From NCBI GenBank assembly GCA_900552945.1, contig USBI01000026.1, forward strand, positions 1-22,705: a stretch of DNA of 22,705 nucleotides, given 5' to 3'. Below are positions 1 to 7,475 of this stretch, piece by piece. Position 1 is the first letter of the stretch. Each line of letters opens with the position of its first letter. The notes beneath the pieces were generated by a model. It ran no database searches. It saw only the letters and a list, made by a program, of their open reading frames with translations, and had not been told where the DNA came from. This stretch comes from an uncultured Oscillospiraceae bacterium (GTDB lineage: Bacteria; Bacillota; Clostridia; Oscillospirales; Ruminococcaceae). Position numbers and translations under genes: made by a program.

Positions 1-29
1 GTGGGCTCGGAGATGTGTATAAGAGACAG
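1..29. other. Residual Illumina Nextera transposase adapter (non-genomic)
   Basis: The first 29 bases match the end of the Nextera read-2 transposase adapter, including its 19-bp mosaic end (AGATGTGTATAAGAGACAG at 11-29). Genomic sequence begins at 30. Forward reading frames through it give peptides starting GSEMCIRDR and MYKRQ, which are well-known adapter translation artefacts. The relaxase frame on the minus strand is open up to base 30 and then runs into adapter, so the real C-terminus of that protein is missing. Confidence 0.97.
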
Positions 30-1181
30 GTTATATACCGCTTGCCGCTCCTTTTCCAAAGCGGAGATTTGCACCCGTGTTTCGCTGATAAAAGTAACAA
101 GCTCCTGCGGAGAATCCATCTGCTTCTCACACAGGAATCTGTATTCTTCAAGGGTTTTATCCAGTTTGACAACCTCCCGCCGCATTTCGGGCGAAAGCGG
201 ACGGGGAGAGGCGGGAGCGATATTGTTGCCTGTAATCAGCTTGCATAACTCGATAATCAGTTCAAACAATATCTGTATGCCGTCCATCTTTTTCATTTTG
301 CGGTACTTGATTTCAAGCAGAAGCAGCGGTGTATATTTCGGCTTATGGAACGGAACATAGCCGATATATCGCTGATTATCTAAAAGTCGTTCACGGATGC
401 CGACAGGCGTATATTCCTTGCCTAAGCGGTCTAAGCGAATTGCCCTCTGCCAGCCGGGCGCTTTGACGGAATAGTGGGCAAAGCGTTCGTCACGCCGTAT
501 CTCGTAGCCCATATCTTTGAGACGTATCTCAAAGGCTTTGAAATTGGTGGACTGGGCAAGTGCGGTATCAATATCCGCCTTTAACAGTTCACGGTGCGAC
601 ATACCGCCGCTCTGCTTCAGCCAGTATTCCTTTTTCTTCCCGCCGTAAAACTCGGCTTCTTTTAGGACGCTTTTTCCGTATTCCAGACATACGGCGTCGG
701 AGATTTCACGGAGCCTGTGGTGATCGGAGATATGGTTTTCAAACTTCCTGCCGGTCTTAAAGGATACGGAGTTTACCACAAAATGGTTATGGAGATTATC
801 TGTGTTCAGGTGGGTGGTAACAACAATTTCATATTCCTTGCCCCACATTTGCCTTGCGGTTTCCAAACCGATTTTGTGTGCTTCTTCGGGCGTTACTTCG
901 CCCGTCTGAAAGCTCTGATACCCGTGATATGCCACATTGCCGCCTGTTTTGCCGAAGCGCTTTTTTGTTGCCGTCATACGCTCATAGGCTCGCTTGGCAT
1001 TGCAGTTGATACCGCTGACATACATACGCTTATCGGTCTTTTTATCGTTGGATATATACTGTAAAGCGGCATGCAAATCGCTGTCCACATACCTTTTGTC
1101 AATGGTTTTATCGGGATTTTCCGCATAGTCGATCACTTCTTTCAGCCTGCTTTTCACAGGCCAAAATCCCGTAGTCGCCAC
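30..1181 (-). CDS. MOBP-type relaxase/mobilization nuclease (partial, C-terminus missing)
   Basis: This relaxase nicks oriT and pilots single-stranded DNA during conjugative transfer of a plasmid, ICE or mobilizable element. I read 384 uninterrupted codons. The protein starts ATTGFWPVKSRLKEVIDYAENPDKT, an N-terminus typical of Firmicutes relaxases, with Tyr19 as candidate catalytic tyrosine. The metal-binding motif is HLNTDNLHNHFVVNSV with H124, H131 and H133. The start is taken as GTG at 1181 because related proteins begin MATT; an in-frame GTG at 1202 is an alternative. It lies 1 nt after the mobC-like stop, so the two are translationally coupled. The C-terminal part (linker and coiled region) is cut by the contig end. 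Family assignment is firm; whether the element is conjugative or only mobilizable cannot be told. Confidence 0.93.
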
Positions 1182-1182
1182 A

Positions 1183-1485
1183 TCATACCACCAGCCTTTC
1201 ACGCTGTGGCAGTATCAGTTCTTCTGTAATACTGTCAATGAGCGCAATGATTTTTTCTTCCGTATCCGCAGTAATTTTTCCCTCGACAGCGATGCAGAGT
1301 TCATCTAATTTATCATTGAAAGAGAAGAACACTTCGGGTAAAACAGCTTTCGGCATATATCCCAAAGCTCGCTGGCGGAGATATTCTGATACAGACAGCC
1401 CGCACCTTTCAGTGTTGCGTTCAATCAGATTTTTCTCTTTTTCGCTGACACGGATAAACAGGTTTTTATTTTTAACTTCGTTCAT
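1183..1485 (-). CDS. MobC-like relaxosome accessory protein
   Basis: A 100-aa basic protein directly upstream of the relaxase gene. The N-terminal half (NKNLFIRVSEKEKNLIERNTERCGLS, then SVSEYLRQRALGY) reads like the ribbon-helix-helix and helical segment of MobC-family proteins, which bind oriT and help the relaxase open the nick site. The ATG at 1485 is supported by an AAAGGA ribosome binding site 8 nt upstream. Its 5' side faces the inverted-repeat array at 1518-1586, the expected place for oriT. Length fits the family. The name rests on sequence pattern plus position, not on a database match. Confidence 0.82.
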   Translation of the reverse strand: MNEVKNKNLFIRVSEKEKNLIERNTERCGLSVSEYLRQRALGYMPKAVLPEVFFSFNDKLDELCIAVEGKITADTEEKIIALIDSITEELILPQRERLVV

Positions 1486-1517
1486 AACATCAGTCCTTTC
1501 TTTGATTATTTAGGGGA

Positions 1518-1586
1518 TTGGGGATTTCCCCAAAGAACAATCGGCTCTCAAAGCCGACGAAAGCGGAAACTGTCAATACAGTTTCC
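1518..1586. repeat. Three closely spaced inverted repeats upstream of mobC (oriT candidate)
   Basis: Three perfect inverted repeats lie within 69 bp: TTGGGGA/TCCCCAA (1518-1533, 2-nt centre), TCGGCT/AGCCGA (1541-1546 and 1552-1557) and GGAAACTGT/ACAGTTTCC (1565-1573 and 1578-1586, loop CAAT). Mobilization modules usually carry oriT with inverted repeats just upstream of mobC. The oriT role is inference; no nic site could be identified by comparison. Confidence 0.6.
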
Positions 1587-1592
1587 CTGCTT

Positions 1593-1756
1593 GTTACAGC
1601 ATACGACATCTCCGCTGTCTTTCCCGTAGGTGTTTTGCCGGTCTGCCTGAATGTCGTTTTTCTATCCCTGCTCCGTTACAGCATACGACATCTCCGCTGT
1701 CTTTCCCGTAGGTGTTTTGCCGGTCTGCCTGAATGTCGTTTTTCTATCCCTGCTCC
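1593..1756. repeat. Perfect 82-bp tandem direct repeat, two copies
   Basis: Bases 1593-1674 are repeated exactly at 1675-1756 with no mismatch. Each copy contains a 7-bp inverted repeat, ACGACAT and ATGTCGT (1603-1609 with 1651-1657, and 1685-1691 with 1733-1739). The unit has no convincing gene. It may be a recent duplication in the oriT region, a protein-binding iteron, or an assembly duplication. Confidence 0.95.
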
Positions 1757-2170
1757 GGAGTCTCACCGCAGCGTTGCTGTGCTCGCTCCCATCAAAGGAA
1801 GATCATCGCACGGTCATATTCCATTCAGCCGGTCATTCAGTTTTAACCGGCTTTCGGGCAACAAAAAAAGCCGGCACACAAATGCGTACCGACTCCCCGC
1901 AAAAGGATAGACTTATCCCTTGCAGCGGTGGCTTCACATTCATGTAACCGGCTTTGAAATTCAAAGTCGAAACTGTCCTTTACACTTTTCTGACTGCCGA
2001 CAGTCCAAGGCAGTTTCAGAAGCGGCGGTATTTTCTCTTAGCATACCGCAGGCGTTGTCCGGCTCTCAGCCGTCTATCCAAATCTGTGAAGAAAGATATT
2101 CAGTTGTCGCTCTCTTTTGATATTTTTTTATTATACACCACAGAACAAATGTTTGTCAATACTTCCTGAA
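1757..2170. other. Non-coding part of the mobile element with several short inverted repeats
   Basis: I find no supportable gene here on either strand. Visible structure: CCGGCTTT/AAAGCCGG (1847-1854 and 1867-1874), GGATA/TATCC (1905-1909 and 1914-1918), CTTTGAA/TTCAAAG (1952-1966), and GAAACTG with CAGTTTC (1969-1975 and 2011-2017). The last pair repeats the core of the hairpin at 1565-1586. The function is unknown; the repeats fit an extended origin-of-transfer or regulatory region. Confidence 0.5.
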
Positions 2171-2527
2171 TAAGTTTTTGAATATTTTTCAAAAAAGCGG
2201 AGATACTATTTTGTTTTATGCCTTGCGTAGTGAAATAGAAACCGATTCACATTTTATAATGTCGTTAAAACCTCTAATTACAACATATAAGAATCGAAAA
2301 TTAGAGGTTGAAAAAGCCTGATTTCAAGCCATTTCTAAAGCATAAACTTTGAGGGATAAGGTATAAACACCTTACCCCTCCATTTTGCATTTGAAAGCGT
2401 TACAGGATCATTTCCTCCATTTTACCCTAGCCGCATCAATGCGGCTATATTCGTTCCTTCATAATCTAATTTATTGCGACTAAGAAAGAAGATCGCAGAA
2501 AATATCCCTCCGATAAAATGATGTTTT
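2171..2527. other. Intergenic region with three strong hairpins, no gene
   Basis: AT-rich gap between the mobile module and the trkA genes. It contains AACCTCTAATT/AATTAGAGGTT (2269-2279 and 2299-2309), GAGGGATAAGGT/ACCTTACCCCTC (2351-2362 and 2369-2380, one mismatch) and TAGCCGCAT/ATGCGGCTA (2428-2436 and 2439-2447). A TATAAT at 2255-2260 lies 9 bp before the first hairpin on the plus strand, but no good -35 box matches it. A weak stem (2497-2506 with 2520-2529) overlaps the stop codon of the downstream trkA gene and could be a poor terminator. No tRNA or attachment site was recognised. Confidence 0.45.
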
Positions 2528-3199
2528 CTACTCTTTCGCACCAAATATCCGGTTCAGTTCCTCCACGGCCGCCTCGTCTGCAAAAGCCAGAATATACTGG
2601 CCGGCACGAATAACGGTTTCACCATGGGGAATAAGCATCGCATCATCTTCATAAATAGCAATCAAGAGGGCGTGCGAAGGAAGTTTGATCTCAGCGATGG
2701 TTTTATTGACATTCGGAGAATGATAGTCGACATGGATACGGACAATCGAGTAGTCGCCTTTGGACAGCCGCATCAAGGTCATAATGGACTGATAGTTCAT
2801 TTCATCTGCAATCATATGACCGATCATGTCGGCCTGATTGATCTTTACATCCACACCCATACCTGCATTAAAAAGCCATGCGTTTTTAGGATTATTAACT
2901 CTCGCAATTACCTTTGGCACATCGTATTCAAATTTTGCCATCATTGCCACGGCCAAATTAGTTTCATCATTGCCCGTAGTACAAACCAAGGCGTTACATC
3001 TGCGCACTCCGGCTTTTTCCAGCAACAGAGCGTCCGTTCCATCGCCTGTCAGGACATTTTCTTTTTTTAGGCCGTTTTTCTTTAATGCCTGAAGGGCCTT
3101 TTCTTTATTTTCAATGACGATAGCATTGTTTCCGTTTTCTATTAGCAATCCAGCGATATATCCTCCGACTTGGCCGCCGCCAACAATAATCACATTCAT
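2528..3199 (-). CDS. TrkA/KtrA-type RCK potassium regulatory protein (first of two)
   Basis: A 223-aa cytoplasmic protein with the two-domain layout of TrkA/KtrA regulators. The N-terminal RCK Rossmann domain (about 1-130) has G7-x-G9-x-x-G12 and an acidic Glu30 at the end of the second strand, as in NAD(H)-binding members. A TrkA-C-like domain follows at about 135-220. Such proteins gate K+ channels or Trk/Ktr uptake systems in response to nucleotides. No TrkH/KtrB membrane partner is present; the co-transcribed membrane protein is a P-type ATPase. The ATG has AAAGGAG 9 nt upstream and lies 21 bp after the preceding trkA stop. It is the last gene of the three-gene operon. The family is clear; the partner and the sensed ligand are inference. 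Confidence 0.9.
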   Translation of the reverse strand: MNVIIVGGGQVGGYIAGLLIENGNNAIVIENKEKALQALKKNGLKKENVLTGDGTDALLLEKAGVRRCNALVCTTGNDETNLAVAMMAKFEYDVPKVIARVNNPKNAWLFNAGMGVDVKINQADMIGHMIADEMNYQSIMTLMRLSKGDYSIVRIHVDYHSPNVNKTIAEIKLPSHALLIAIYEDDAMLIPHGETVIRAGQYILAFADEAAVEELNRIFGAKE

Positions 3200-3220
3200 C
3201 GTACACCGCTCCTTTCCACT

Positions 3221-3868
3221 TTATAATTGCAACATATCCCTGGCCCGCTCCATGCAATCTGAACAAACCGACAAATACAAGATATCGTTATATTCGCAAC
3301 ACATATCTCTTTCCGGCACAAAGGATCGTCCATGACGTTCTACAGCAATCAGACTTATCTTTCCTGCCACATCAAACTCGGAATACTTTTTCCCCTCCAA
3401 GCTGGCAGGAATTCGTACCTTTACAAGCTGGACATCGTTTCCCAATTTGCGAATGACACGCCAGCTTCTGTTTCCTTCAAGGTATTCCATGACATTATCC
3501 AGTCCAAGGCGGGTAATGGATACTGTATATATCCCCATGGATTCAAACATTCTCGCCCGTATAGGGTCATACATACGAGCGATAACTGTGGGAATATGAA
3601 ATACATTTTTCGCAATGTTAGCAACCACTGCATTCAGCGAATCGCTGCTGGTACAGCCAATCACTACATCCGCCGAAGCAATTCCCGCCTGTTCCAACAC
3701 GTCTTTGTCATATCCGACTCCGCAGATTGTTCGTCCTGTAAATTCCTCGCTCAAAGCCAGGAATGTTTCCGGGCTATTATCTATGACGATGACATCATGG
3801 TTTTTTCGTGCCAAATATTCCGACACCCGGACACCAAATTTTCCACATCCTATAACTAATGCTTTCAT
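3221..3868 (-). CDS. TrkA/KtrA-type RCK potassium regulatory protein (second)
   Basis: A 215-aa RCK protein, a divergent paralogue of its downstream neighbour. It has G7-x-G9-x-x-G12 and Asp30 in the nucleotide-binding fold, followed by a TrkA-C-like domain (about 135-210). The C-terminal end contains cysteines (MCCEYNDILYLSVCSDC) that the neighbour lacks; whether they bind metal is unknown. I chose ATG at 3868 because AAGGAG lies 9 nt upstream; a TTG three codons earlier would overlap that site. It begins 5 bp after the ATPase stop, so it is surely co-transcribed. Two unlike RCK subunits could form a hetero-octameric ring, as speculation. Confidence 0.9.
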   Translation of the reverse strand: MKALVIGCGKFGVRVSEYLARKNHDVIVIDNSPETFLALSEEFTGRTICGVGYDKDVLEQAGIASADVVIGCTSSDSLNAVVANIAKNVFHIPTVIARMYDPIRARMFESMGIYTVSITRLGLDNVMEYLEGNRSWRVIRKLGNDVQLVKVRIPASLEGKKYSEFDVAGKISLIAVERHGRSFVPERDMCCEYNDILYLSVCSDCMERARDMLQL

Positions 3869-3873
3869 TGCTT

Positions 3874-6681
3874 TCAACTCCTTTTCGCTCGGCGTACACG
3901 CAGTAATTTCTTTCTTGCTTCCTCAATGCCAAACACAATAAACGGGATACAAATTAAGTAAAGCCACTCAATCCAGGAAATCGGCGCCGTATTGAAAATT
4001 CCGCTCAAGAACGGAATATACATCAGCGCAAGCAGAATCACTACCTCTATCACTAAGCCGGCATTGATATAATGATTACTGAACAGCTTTCTTTTAAAGA
4101 CCGATTCATAATCCGTTCGGTTGTTCATGGCCATTCCCATCTGTGCGAAGACCACACCGGCCAGCATCATCGTTGTGGCCTCGGCATAACCGTGCGTCCC
4201 CTCCGCAGCCAGTGGTATACCCGGCCAGCCGTTCAGGAAGTTGGCAAGGAAATAACCACCCACAGAAAAGAGTGTGCCAAGCAGTCCATACCAGATGAAT
4301 CCGACTAAAACAACATTCTTATTGAGCAACCGCTCTTTGGTGGAGCGCGGCGGTTGCTGCATCACACTTGCTTCTGCATGCTCAGCGCCCAAGCCAAGCG
4401 CAGGCACCATATCCGTACCAATATCAATGGTCAGAATTTGAAGTACAGTTAGCGGCACGGGAATCATACCGCCGGAAAGCAGATATAAAGTGGGTGCTGC
4501 GGCTTCCGGCGTATTGCTGTCGAAAATATATCGAAGAAATTTCCGGATGTTATTGTAAACCGTTCTGCCTTCTTCAATCGCCCGGACAATCGTAGCAAAG
4601 TTGTCATCGCTCAGAATCATATCGGCAGCTTCCTTGGCGACATCCGTTCCGGTAATTCCCATGGCAATACCGATATCCGCCTTTTTCAGAGCGGGAGAGT
4701 CGTTCACGCCGTCGCCTGTTACTGCGACAATGTTGCCCATCTCCTGCAAAGCGCAGACAATGCGGTATTTTTGTTCGGGCGCCATGCGGGCAAAAACAAC
4801 CTCGCCTTTTAGCGCTTCCTTCAGCACAGTATCATCCATCTCGGCCAGTTCCACGCCCGATATTACCTTGGCATCAGGGCTCTGGATGATGCCAATTTTG
4901 CGGGCTATACTCTCGGCAGTCAATCCATAGTCACCGGTAATCATAATGATTTTGATACCCGCACTGCGGCACAGGCGAACCGCTTCTTTTACCTCACTGC
5001 GTGGCGGATCTTGCATCGCCACAAGCCCAAGAAAGGTTAAATTCTCTTCTACATTTTCAGGAGTATATTCACGAATCGATTCAGGAAGCGTTTCATCGTC
5101 TCTGCGTAACGGACGATAGGCCACTGCCAGGACACGCAAACCATCCCGGGCGTAAGTATCATTTGCCTGCATGATGCGCTGCCGGTCTTCCTCCTTCATC
5201 GGGCGGGAAGAAGAACCATCATAACAGCGTTGGCACAGTTCCATAACCTCTTTGGGAGCACCTTTTACAAATGCGATTCGATTGCTTCCTTCAAAAGGTT
5301 CTCTGAGCTGATGGATAGTTGTCATGCGCTTTCTGCGGGAATCAAAAGGCAGCTCCATGACACGCGGAAACGTCTGATTCAGTGTATCCAGGTCAATGCC
5401 GCCTTTTTGGGCAACAACGCCAAGACACGCCTCCGTCGGGTCGCCCAGCACCGTGTAGCGTTCTTTTCCCTCCTCCGGGGGAAGCAATTTGGCGTTAGAA
5501 CACAACGCAGCGCCACTGAGCAAAAGCCTTAATGCGTTGCTGTTTTGCGCCGTTACTACAATATCGCCATCCCGAATTTCCCCTTGCGGGGCATATCCCT
5601 CTCCGCTTACCGTCATTTCTGCACGCAGGTTCCACAGGTGATTGACCGTCATTTCATTCTGCGTAAGGGTACCGGTTTTATCCGAACAGATGACATTGGT
5701 ACATCCCAATGTTTCTACAGAAGACAATTTCTTGACCAGTGCGTGCTCTTTAGCCATTTTCTGTACCGCTAAAGCCAAAGATAGCGTTACCGCCGGCAAC
5801 AGCCCTTCCGGGATAAATGCCACGATCATTCCCAGCGCAAAAAGAAATGATTCCATCCACGGGTCTTTTACTAAAAATACCGCAATCAGGAAAAAGATAA
5901 GGCCAATACTGAAAGCAATCAAGGCGATTTGTTTAGTCAGGACATTTAGTTCCTTTTGCAAAGGCGAAAGGCTTTTTTCTGTATTTTGCGTCAGGTTTGC
6001 AATTTTCCCAAATTCACTGTCCATACCGGTTGATACAACCAGCACACGGCAGGTACCCGCCGCCGCTGACGTGCCGGAAAACACCATGTTTTCCGCTTCC
6101 AAATAACTGCATTCCTGTTGTAAAGCATCGCTGCTTTTACGGATAGGATTGCTCTCTCCGGTAAGCGTTGACTGGTCGGCACGGAAATCATTGCTTTGAA
6201 GAATTCGGGCGTCGGCGCTGATGCGGTCGCCTTCTTCCAGAACCATAATGTCTCCGGGGATAATTTCTGTTGCCAGTATTTTTTTCTCTTCGCCATCCCG
6301 GATTACTCGAGCGTAAGCGGGCAGCATCTTTTGCAGGGCGTTGGTCGCCTTTTCCGCCTTAAATTCCTGAAAAAAGGAGAAAAGGCCATTGATCAGATTG
6401 ACGCAGAAAATGGCAATCCCCAACTCTAATGCGCCGGAAAGTATTGCCATAACGCCGCCGGCCCACAAAAGCAATGCCATCAAGCTAGTAAAGTTTGCCA
6501 AAAACTTTTTCAGCATGCTGGTCTGCTTCTTTTGCGCTAATTCATTTTTTCCGTATTGTTCTAAGCGCTTGTCCGCTTCCTCTTGCGAGAGGCCCCGCAT
6601 ATTGGAACCCATCAGGTGACAGGCTTCCGCTGGACTTGTGAAAAGTATTTTTTCTTTTATGTCTGGAGTTTGGCTGTCCAT
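3874..6681 (-). CDS. Cation-transporting P-type ATPase, P2 class with Na+/K+-ATPase-like (P2C) signatures
   Basis: A 935-aa membrane pump of normal length. In order: N-terminal cation ATPase domain, TM helices from about 65, actuator TGES (174-177), M4 PEGLL (291-295), phosphorylation site DKTGTLT with Asp334, KGAP (473-476), hinge TGDGVNDSP (655-663), M5 DSNTPE (721-726), M6 TIDIGTDMVPALGLGAE (751-767) and C-terminal TM helices to about 920. PEGLL in M4, and GTDMVPA followed by AE..A..M...PR after M6, resemble the alpha subunit of Na+/K+-ATPase more than SERCA-type Ca2+ pumps. Transported ions cannot be fixed from sequence. It is first in an operon with two RCK/TrkA proteins, which suggests K+ or Na+ handling. 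ATG at 6681 has a moderate GGTG site 8 nt upstream; there is no in-frame start above it. Confidence 0.92.
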   Translation of the reverse strand: MDSQTPDIKEKILFTSPAEACHLMGSNMRGLSQEEADKRLEQYGKNELAQKKQTSMLKKFLANFTSLMALLLWAGGVMAILSGALELGIAIFCVNLINGLFSFFQEFKAEKATNALQKMLPAYARVIRDGEEKKILATEIIPGDIMVLEEGDRISADARILQSNDFRADQSTLTGESNPIRKSSDALQQECSYLEAENMVFSGTSAAAGTCRVLVVSTGMDSEFGKIANLTQNTEKSLSPLQKELNVLTKQIALIAFSIGLIFFLIAVFLVKDPWMESFLFALGMIVAFIPEGLLPAVTLSLALAVQKMAKEHALVKKLSSVETLGCTNVICSDKTGTLTQNEMTVNHLWNLRAEMTVSGEGYAPQGEIRDGDIVVTAQNSNALRLLLSGAALCSNAKLLPPEEGKERYTVLGDPTEACLGVVAQKGGIDLDTLNQTFPRVMELPFDSRRKRMTTIHQLREPFEGSNRIAFVKGAPKEVMELCQRCYDGSSSRPMKEEDRQRIMQANDTYARDGLRVLAVAYRPLRRDDETLPESIREYTPENVEENLTFLGLVAMQDPPRSEVKEAVRLCRSAGIKIIMITGDYGLTAESIARKIGIIQSPDAKVISGVELAEMDDTVLKEALKGEVVFARMAPEQKYRIVCALQEMGNIVAVTGDGVNDSPALKKADIGIAMGITGTDVAKEAADMILSDDNFATIVRAIEEGRTVYNNIRKFLRYIFDSNTPEAAAPTLYLLSGGMIPVPLTVLQILTIDIGTDMVPALGLGAEHAEASVMQQPPRSTKERLLNKNVVLVGFIWYGLLGTLFSVGGYFLANFLNGWPGIPLAAEGTHGYAEATTMMLAGVVFAQMGMAMNNRTDYESVFKRKLFSNHYINAGLVIEVVILLALMYIPFLSGIFNTAPISWIEWLYLICIPFIVFGIEEARKKLLRVRRAKRS

Positions 6682-6711
6682 ATCGCTTTCACCATAATTC
6701 CCTTCATATTG

Positions 6712-6744
6712 TAAAAAAATGACTCCGGTAATTTGTCCGGAGCC
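6712..6744 (-). terminator. Intrinsic terminator inside the ATPase leader (attenuator)
   Basis: On the minus strand GGCTCCGG pairs with CCGGAGTC (8 bp with one G-U, 8-nt loop), followed at once by ATTTTTTTA. It lies between the promoter at 6861-6889 and the ATPase start at 6681, so it must be read through for expression. The weak pairing choice (A-C on the plus strand, G-U on the minus) shows it is built for minus-strand RNA. Confidence 0.82.
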
Positions 6745-6747
6745 TTG

Positions 6748-6771
6748 CTAATCAAGAAGACAAACATCCAT
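6748..6771 (-). CDS. Putative 7-codon leader peptide MDVCLLD before the attenuator
   Basis: A mini-ORF, ATG to TAG, encodes MDVCLLD and stops 3 nt before the 5' arm of the terminator hairpin. A ribosome finishing here would cover that arm. No ribosome binding site is visible upstream, so this is only a candidate. Short leader ORFs placed this way are typical of ribosome-mediated attenuation. Confidence 0.3.
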   Translation of the reverse strand: MDVCLLD

Positions 6772-6860
6772 AAATATAACGTGATCTTGTCGTTCCCAAT
6801 AAAAAGTGCAATATAATATGGCTCTATTAGGAAATAAAAATACCAATTCTAATCTTTGTT

Positions 6861-6889
6861 AGTATAAAATCATGAGGAGAAAAAGTCAA
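6861..6889 (-). promoter_or_regulatory. Sigma-70/SigA promoter for ATPase-trkA-trkA operon
   Basis: TTGACT (6884-6889) and TATACT (6861-6866) on the minus strand are separated by exactly 17 bp. This gives a leader of about 170 nt before the ATPase. The rest of the gap (6890-7075) shows no gene or clear structure. Confidence 0.85.
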
Positions 6890-7075
6890 GTTAATCCCTT
6901 AAGAATTCACAGTTTTTTTACTTTATATAATCCGTGACTTTGTCAAACAAAATCGGAAACACAATAAAGACATACGGCTGGATTTTCTTATCAATCATGT
7001 TTCCGGTAACTTTGTAGAAATGGTTTTATGGTGGATAAAAAGTTGTATGAAGCAGACGCCAGCAGAATTAGACCG

Positions 7076-7471
7076 CTATTTTAGTGCGGTCATTTGTCCA
7101 AAAATAATCACTTGGTTGACAATTTCTGTTGCACAAATTCGAATGTTATTTATCTGTCCAACCCACTCCATTTGATTTTCCGCCTTTAGTCGCTCGGTCA
7201 CACCCTCGTGCTCTGCCATCTGCTTTACCAACCGAAGAAACATATTCTCTGCCCGCTCATCAATATCAACAAGATAGCTATTCAGTTTGCCGCTTGTGAG
7301 AAGATTAGCGTATGTAATCCTATGGCATTCTTTCAGATACCGTAAATGCCGTTGCCCCCATACTCCAATAGGTCTTGTTTCTTTTTCGGTGGGTAAGACG
7401 AGATTTGGCAAATAGCAATCGCCTTGCTGAGTATATGTGCCGCCCATCTGCTCAAATATTGTTTTTTCCAT
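7076..7471 (-). CDS. TnpV-like transposon-encoded protein
   Basis: A 131-aa protein resembling TnpV of clostridial Tn4451-type and related integrative elements. Recognisable segments are the N-terminal MGGTY..QGDCYLPNL, then IGVWGQRHLRYLKE, TYANLLTSGKLNSYL and a C-terminal ENQMEWVGQINNIR. The molecular role of TnpV is not established. The start is supported by GGAGG 9 nt upstream, embedded in the end of the preceding gene 4 bp away. No recombinase (TnpX or other serine/tyrosine integrase) is in the window, so this is probably a remnant or a separate cassette of a larger element. Confidence 0.85.
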   Translation of the reverse strand: MEKTIFEQMGGTYTQQGDCYLPNLVLPTEKETRPIGVWGQRHLRYLKECHRITYANLLTSGKLNSYLVDIDERAENMFLRLVKQMAEHEGVTERLKAENQMEWVGQINNIRICATEIVNQVIIFGQMTALK

Positions 7472-7475
7472 AACC

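Noticed and set aside
1..360. Plus-strand open frames at the left end starting GSEMCIRDR and MYKRQ
   Set aside because: Their N-termini are translated adapter and the rest is antisense to the relaxase.
2255..2260. TATAAT as a firm plus-strand promoter
   Set aside because: The 17-bp spaced -35 would be GAAATA, a poor match; kept only as part of a speculative sRNA finding.
7021..7078. Short plus-strand frame MVDKKLYEADASRIRPLF as a gene fragment
   Set aside because: 18 codons only, no ribosome site, no recognisable family.
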